Part shown: positions 23,394-26,557 of the stretch, in pieces
Layout of the letters: every line of letters starts with the position of its first letter
Numbering within the stretch: position 1 is the first letter of the stretch
Assembly (NCBI GenBank): GCA_023446155.1
Contig: JAEXIT010000007.1
Location: forward strand, 1 to 26,557
Direction of reading: 5' to 3'
Length of the DNA stretch: 26,557 bases
Source: Bacteroidota bacterium
GTDB lineage: Bacteria > Bacteroidota > Bacteroidia > Flavobacteriales > Flavobacteriaceae
Translations under genes and position numbers: made by a program
The notes under the pieces: generated by a model
What the model saw: the letters and a program-made list of their open reading frames with translations, nothing else
The model's database searches: none
Told to the model about the DNA's origin: nothing

Positions 23394-23795
23394 AATATAT
23401 TCCTTAAAAGTTCCGTTTTTAAAAAAAATCACAATGCGCTCAATTGCTTCAGAATCTTTCGGAAAACCATATGGTTTTGGTTCCGAACGCATCGTAACCG
23501 GCTCTTCCGATTTCGTAAATAAATCGGGTAGTGGTGCAGTTGTAGCTGGCGTGGTAGTGCCGGGTTCTTGTTTTGGAAACTCTCCTTTTCCGTTTAAAAT
23601 CCAATACAAATCCACTTCGGGATAATAGGCTGTTATTTTAAGTATAAAATCAAGACTCGGTTTGTTCCTACCGGAGAGTAGGTGTGACAAACTGGAACGT
23701 TGCACCCCAATGGTATCGGCAAAAGCCGAAGCTGAAAGCCCGTAATACTCCAGTAGTATTTCAAGACGTTTAATAAAGTCATCCGTGTTTACCAT
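23385..23795 (-). CDS. XRE-family helix-turn-helix regulator
   Basis: This 136-residue protein has an N-terminal Cro/cI-type HTH (residues about 6-66). The recognition region SASAFADTIGVQRSSLSHLLSGRNKPS is followed by LDFILKITAYYPEVDLYWILNGKGEF, and then a Pro/Thr/Glu linker. A short conserved tail, ERIVIFFKNGTFKEYIQK, is one I recall from many flavobacterial homologues of unknown function. The tail may serve in dimerization or ligand sensing. The start codon lies inside one copy of a repeated 16-bp operator, and another copy overlaps its -7 element, so autorepression is likely. It is divergent from the M14 peptidase gene, which has the same operators over its promoter. Confidence 0.9.
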   Translation of the reverse strand: MVNTDDFIKRLEILLEYYGLSASAFADTIGVQRSSLSHLLSGRNKPSLDFILKITAYYPEVDLYWILNGKGEFPKQEPGTTTPATTAPLPDLFTKSEEPVTMRSEPKPYGFPKDSEAIERIVIFFKNGTFKEYIQK

Positions 23796-23870
23796 TGTAA
23801 AGTCGCTTACGATTAATGAATTACAAATGTAACTAATTTTTAATAATTATATATGATTACAATTGTAAAC
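23787..23870. promoter_or_regulatory. Left operator cluster (three sites) over the XRE gene start
   Basis: Three near-palindromic 16-mers fit GTTTACAATTGTAAAC: GTTTACCATTGTAAAG (23787-23802, covering the start codon), AATTACAAATGTAACT (23819-23834) and GATTACAATTGTAAAC (23855-23870). Centres are 32 and 36 bp apart. The middle site contains the minus-strand -7 element TACATTTG (23831-23824). Binding by the adjacent XRE protein is inferred. Confidence 0.65.
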
Positions 23871-23974
23871 AGGACTTCATATCCTATAGTAAAACTTCAT
23901 TAAATACCACATAATTAATTGATAATTAAATAAAACCACGCTCAATAATTAAATTAATTACTATTAGTAATGCT

Positions 23975-24072
23975 GTAAACATTTGTAATCATCTTATTGT
24001 TTACAAGGGTAAATTAATAACCTTAAAGTTTTGTTTACAATTGTAATTTATTAGATGTTTACTTTTGTAAAT
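23975..24072. promoter_or_regulatory. Right operator cluster (four sites) over the M14 promoter
   Basis: Four 16-mers of the same type lie at 23975-23990 (GTAAACATTTGTAATC), 23999-24014 (GTTTACAAGGGTAAAT), 24033-24048 (GTTTACAATTGTAATT) and 24057-24072 (GTTTACTTTTGTAAAT), with centres 24, 34 and 24 bp apart. The last two cover the -33 and -7 elements of the M14 promoter, as expected for repression. Confidence 0.65.
24041..24067 (+). promoter_or_regulatory. Promoter of the M14 peptidase gene
   Basis: TTG (24041-24043), a 16-bp spacer and TACTTTTG (24060-24067) match the Bacteroidetes consensus. Both elements are embedded in operator copies. Transcription would start near 24073, leaving a very short leader before the GTG at 24086. 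Confidence 0.5.
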
Positions 24073-24085
24073 AAAATAAATACTC

Positions 24086-25240
24086 GTGGAGTTCGAATCA
24101 ATATACCAACAGTTCAAAGAAAAAACACTTTTCGGTCGTTATATTACCAATAGTACTATAGCACCGATTTTACAACAACTGGGATCCGATTTTAAAATCA
24201 GTACTCCAGCAGTATCGGTTAATCAGCTGCCAATATATACTATTGAAGTAGGTCGTGGCCGTCATAAAGTCTATATGTGGTCACAAATGCATGGCAATGA
24301 ATCGACAACAACGAAAGCCTTGTTTGATTTTCTAAACCTATTAAATAGTGATCACCCTCTGGCAATTGAATTAAAAGACAATTTTCATTTTATGATTGTT
24401 CCGATTGCGAATCCGGATGGTGCGGCGGCGTATACCAGGGTTAATGCTAATGAAGTGGATCTGAATCGCGATGCATTTAATTTAAGTCAGCCGGAAAGTC
24501 GATTGCTACGGGATTTATACGACTCTTTTCAGCCGGATTTTTGTTTTAACCTACACGACCAGCGCACTATTTTCGGAGCAGGAAGCACCGGTAAGCCGGC
24601 TACGGTCTCTTTTTTAGCGCCGGCCTATAATGACGAAAGGACGATCAATTCGGTACGGGAACAGGCTATTGGCATTATTGTTGCTATGAATGCGGCGTTG
24701 CAAAAGTATATTCCGGGACAAATAGGACGGTTCGATGATTCGTTTAATATAAATTGTATCGGTGATCGTTTCCAATCGTTGGGGACTCCGACTATTCTTT
24801 TTGAAGCAGGGCATTATCCAGGAGATTATGAAAGGGAAGTGACCCGGGAGTATATTTTTAGAGCTTATTTAGTTGCTATGACAACTATTTCAAAAAGCGA
24901 ACATGTTAACAATAAAACGGCCGAATATTTTGAAATTCCTCAAAATATGATTGTCTTTTTTGATTTTATTTATAAAAATATCAAAATTGATGCTGCCGAT
25001 AACCAAAAAATTACTAATTTCGCAGCCCAATATAAAGAAATCCTCAAAAATGATAAAATTGTGTTTGAGGCCTATATTGTAGAAACAGGGACATTATCGG
25101 ATTATTACGGACATATCGAGTACGATTTCAAAAATGAAACAATTCGGAATTCGGATGGAGACGTACCGGTAATAAATGACAAAGCTGATTTTTTAGTAGC
25201 AAATGAACAGAAAATTGTTAATGGTTTGCTAAAAAAATGA
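24086..25240 (+). CDS. M14-family zinc carboxypeptidase-like protein
   Basis: This 384-residue protein begins at a GTG (24086); no in-frame ATG precedes the conserved IYQQFKEKTLFGRYIT start. Zinc ligands are His69 and Glu72 in WSQMHGNEST and His157 in FNLHDQ, with Glu240 in LFEAGHYPGDY as the likely general base. VPIANPDGAAAYTR and DLNRDAFNLSQPESR are further M14 signatures. There is no signal peptide, so it acts in the cytoplasm, perhaps as a peptidase or a deacylase of the succinylglutamate desuccinylase branch. Residues about 280-384 form an extra domain I do not recognise. It is divergent from the XRE regulator and lies under four of its putative operators, so it is the most likely regulated target. 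Confidence 0.88.
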   Translation: MEFESIYQQFKEKTLFGRYITNSTIAPILQQLGSDFKISTPAVSVNQLPIYTIEVGRGRHKVYMWSQMHGNESTTTKALFDFLNLLNSDHPLAIELKDNFHFMIVPIANPDGAAAYTRVNANEVDLNRDAFNLSQPESRLLRDLYDSFQPDFCFNLHDQRTIFGAGSTGKPATVSFLAPAYNDERTINSVREQAIGIIVAMNAALQKYIPGQIGRFDDSFNINCIGDRFQSLGTPTILFEAGHYPGDYEREVTREYIFRAYLVAMTTISKSEHVNNKTAEYFEIPQNMIVFFDFIYKNIKIDAADNQKITNFAAQYKEILKNDKIVFEAYIVETGTLSDYYGHIEYDFKNETIRNSDGDVPVINDKADFLVANEQKIVNGLLKK

Positions 25241-25281
25241 TAATTCAGTAATTATACTGAAGAATTAGTGTTAATTTGTCG

Positions 25282-25289
25282 TAGATTTG
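25282..25289 (+). promoter_or_regulatory. -7 element of the Lrp/AsnC gene
   Basis: TAGATTTG matches TAnnTTTG and lies 32 bp before the ATG. No clear -33 TTG was found. The gene therefore seems to have its own promoter despite the M14 gene upstream. Confidence 0.45.
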
Positions 25290-25321
25290 CATTTTGAATA
25301 TAAATTGATAAATATAACTTT

Positions 25322-25801
25322 ATGAGTAAGTTTCGTTTGGATGAAGTAGATCATCAAATTTTAGACATGTTGATTGATAATACGCGAGTACCTTTTACCG
25401 ATATTGCTAAAAAATTGTTGATCTCTGCTGGTACTGTTCACGTACGAGTAAAAAAAATGGAAGATGCAGGAATTATTCAAGGGTCTTCGTTAACACTGGA
25501 TTACGAGAAATTAGGATATTCTTTCATCGCTTACGTCGGAGTTTTCCTTCACAATACTTCTCAAACCAAATTTGTATTAGAGCGTATTAATGAAATTCCA
25601 TTTGTTACCGTAGCGCACGTTACTACCGGTAAATTCAATATCTTCTGTAAAATTAGAGCTAAAGATACCAAACATGCGAAAGAAGTTATCTTTATGATCG
25701 ATGATATCGATGGCGTATACAGAACGGAAACCATGATTTCATTGGAAGAAAGCATTAACGACAAAAAACGTCTGATGCACACCATCTTTAAAGATATGTA
25801 A
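25322..25801 (+). CDS. Lrp/AsnC family transcriptional regulator
   Basis: This 159-residue protein has an N-terminal winged HTH (DEVDHQILDMLIDNTRVPFTD, then ISAGTVHVRVKKMEDAGII) and a C-terminal RAM ligand-binding domain (FIAYVGVFLHN ... HVTTGKFNIFCKIRAKDTKH). Such regulators usually bind an amino acid and assemble as octamers on DNA. It follows the M14 gene by 81 bp but has its own -7 element and a strong terminator, so it is probably a separate transcription unit. The target genes and ligand are not evident from the window. Confidence 0.93.
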   Translation: MSKFRLDEVDHQILDMLIDNTRVPFTDIAKKLLISAGTVHVRVKKMEDAGIIQGSSLTLDYEKLGYSFIAYVGVFLHNTSQTKFVLERINEIPFVTVAHVTTGKFNIFCKIRAKDTKHAKEVIFMIDDIDGVYRTETMISLEESINDKKRLMHTIFKDM

Positions 25802-25818
25802 TATTTGACTATATTTTG

Positions 25819-25852
25819 AAAACCCTCAGCTAATCCTGAGGGTTTTTCTTTT
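25819..25852 (+). terminator. Rho-independent terminator of the Lrp/AsnC gene
   Basis: AAAACCCTCAG and CTGAGGGTTTT form a perfect 11-bp stem with a 6-nt loop (CTAATC), followed by TCTTTTT, 17 bp after the stop codon. Confidence 0.93.
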
Positions 25853-25883
25853 TACATTTACACCAACCATAAAAATTAGAACA

Positions 25884-26411
25884 ATGAAACCTACCGAATT
25901 GGATCCGTCTGAGTACGCACCGTATTATCAAACTTATATCAATGCTTTGGACCCGGCTATCGATCTTATAGAAGAACTGGAAATTAGTCTTTATAGTACG
26001 ATCCGGTTTATTCAGGATATTCCAATGGATAAATTCGATTATCGTTATGCTGAAGGAAAGTGGACGATTAAGGAAATTATCCAGCATATTATCGATACAG
26101 AACGAATATTTGCATACCGTGCGTTGCGTTTTTCCCGTAACGATGCTACTGAATTACCGGGATTTGATGAAAATAGTTTTGCTGATGTGGTGAATCCAGT
26201 GGCCAACAAACGTCATTTAAAGGACTTATTAACAGAGCTGACCATCGTGCGTCAGGCGACGATTACATTATTTAAAAGTTATACTCCGCAAGATTTACTA
26301 AAATCGGGAATTGCATCTCAAAACCGAATGTCGGTTCGGGCTTTAGGATTTATGATCATCGGACACCAAAACCATCATGTCCGCGTTTATCAGGAACGGT
26401 ATTTATCATAA
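25884..26411 (+). CDS. DinB-fold (YfiT-like) metal-binding protein
   Basis: This 175-residue four-helix protein shows the DinB superfamily features: KWTIKEIIQHIIDTERIFAYR with metal-ligand His68, and a C-terminal GHQNHHVRVYQERYL with His161 and His165 completing the usual three-His site. Members include bacillithiol or mycothiol S-transferases and many uncharacterised stress proteins; the substrate is unknown here. It follows the Lrp terminator by 31 bp and has no clear partner gene. The IS3-type element begins about 21 bp after its stop and seems to have removed half of its terminator. Confidence 0.85.
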   Translation: MKPTELDPSEYAPYYQTYINALDPAIDLIEELEISLYSTIRFIQDIPMDKFDYRYAEGKWTIKEIIQHIIDTERIFAYRALRFSRNDATELPGFDENSFADVVNPVANKRHLKDLLTELTIVRQATITLFKSYTPQDLLKSGIASQNRMSVRALGFMIIGHQNHHVRVYQERYLS

Positions 26412-26412
26412 T

Positions 26413-26427
26413 AAAAAGAGCCACGCT
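26413..26427 (+). terminator. Left arm of a probable dinB-fold gene terminator, split by an IS
   Basis: AAAAAGAGCCACGCT directly follows the stop and looks like the ascending arm of an A-stem-T terminator. The complementary arm AGCGTGGCTCTTTTT is not present before the IS end at about 26432, so it may lie beyond the element, outside the window. Confidence 0.4.
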
Positions 26428-26431
26428 AAGC

Positions 26432-26557
26432 TAGACTGCACCCAAAAGATTAGACAAATTTATAATTAATTATTATAATAGTGAGCTCGATATTTTATCG
26501 GGCTCATTTTGTTTAGATTTGATTTAATTCTTTCGTTATTGTAATAGATTATATATT
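26432..26557 (-). mobile_element. IS3-family insertion sequence, transposase end (partial)
   Basis: The terminal inverted repeat TGCACCCAAAAGATTAGACA (from 26437, boundary possibly at 26432) matches the typical ends of IS3-family elements. It is followed by the C-terminus of an OrfB-type transposase on the minus strand. The rest of the element lies beyond the right edge. A GAGCTCGAT/ATCGGGCTC hairpin (26483-26505) lies within the end of the coding region. Confidence 0.85.
26466..26557 (-). CDS. IS3-family transposase OrfB, C-terminal end (partial)
   Basis: Reading the minus strand from the right edge gives IIYYNNERIKSNLNKMSPIK followed by YRAHYYNN and a TAA at 26468-26466. The YYNNERI...L..MSP..YR pattern is the hallmark C-terminus of the DDE integrase-type OrfB of IS3 elements (IS150 group). 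It catalyses excision and insertion of the element, usually as a frameshift fusion with OrfA. Only about 30 residues are visible, so intactness of the active site (D, D, E) cannot be judged. Confidence 0.88.
   Translation of the reverse strand, partial: YIIYYNNERIKSNLNKMSPIKYRAHYYNN

Noticed and set aside
23957..23971. Odd-centred perfect palindrome ATTACTATTAGTAAT in the gap between operator clusters
   Set aside because: It lacks the ACA/TGT core shared by the seven operator sites and lies in very A/T-rich DNA, so I did not count it as an eighth site.
23385..25240. XRE regulator plus M14 protein considered as a toxin-antitoxin or phage immunity module
   Set aside because: The two genes are divergent rather than in one operon, the M14 protein has intact peptidase residues with no toxin features, and no phage genes are nearby.

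Overview
The window looks like a chromosomal segment of a Flavobacteriaceae bacterium, probably Flavobacterium or a close relative. The evidence is low-to-moderate GC with A/T-rich intergenic DNA, almost no Shine-Dalgarno sequences, and repeated TAnnTTTG -7 promoter elements. A very long secreted repeat protein of the kind exported by the type IX system, a DUF3822-rsmD pair and a dnaX lacking the usual four-Cys zinc module fit the same group. No tool was run; all family names come from reading motifs.

Layout. (1) Positions 1-5860, minus strand: a small secreted protein gene followed by a giant adhesin-like gene. The adhesin carries an array of exact 240-bp (80-residue) HYR-like repeats and runs off the left edge. 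(2) 5861-6712: a long gene-poor spacer with one possible small ORF and one possible sRNA with a strong terminator. (3) 6713-10662, plus strand: a polyphosphate operon (SixA-like phosphatase, ppk1, short ppx, YjaB-like GNAT), followed by a Crp/Fnr regulator. (4) 11265-12940: a perfect palindrome and promoter upstream of a saccharopine-dehydrogenase-like protein and a flavodoxin-fold quinone reductase, the likely targets of that regulator. (5) 12944-14709, minus: dnaX, with gamma in one frame and the tau extension in the -1 frame beyond an A10 run, so frameshifting or transcriptional slippage is expected. (6) 14800-16935: a small conserved protein, the RNase P RNA gene rnpB, rsmD and a DUF3822 gene. 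(7) 17081-19270, plus: an SF1 RecD/Dda-like helicase and kdsB (CMP-Kdo synthesis for LPS). (8) 19337-22461, minus: an NlpE-like lipoprotein, a DUF417 membrane protein, an AraC regulator and a spermidine-synthase-like methyltransferase-fold protein. (9) 22518-23078: a PlsC-type acyltransferase, then a 300-bp spacer holding nested inverted repeats that look like an unrecognised structured RNA. (10) 23385-25240: a divergent XRE regulator and M14 metallopeptidase separated by seven copies of a GTTTACAATTGTAAAC-type operator. (11) 25322-26557: an Lrp/AsnC regulator, a DinB-fold protein, and the end of an IS3-family element inserted just after it.

The most distinctive signals are the seven-operator array between the XRE regulator and the M14 peptidase, the dnaX slippery run, the unrecognised structured RNA at 23190-23311, and the mosaic 240-bp repeat array. 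Most genes are ordinary flavobacterial housekeeping or accessory genes.
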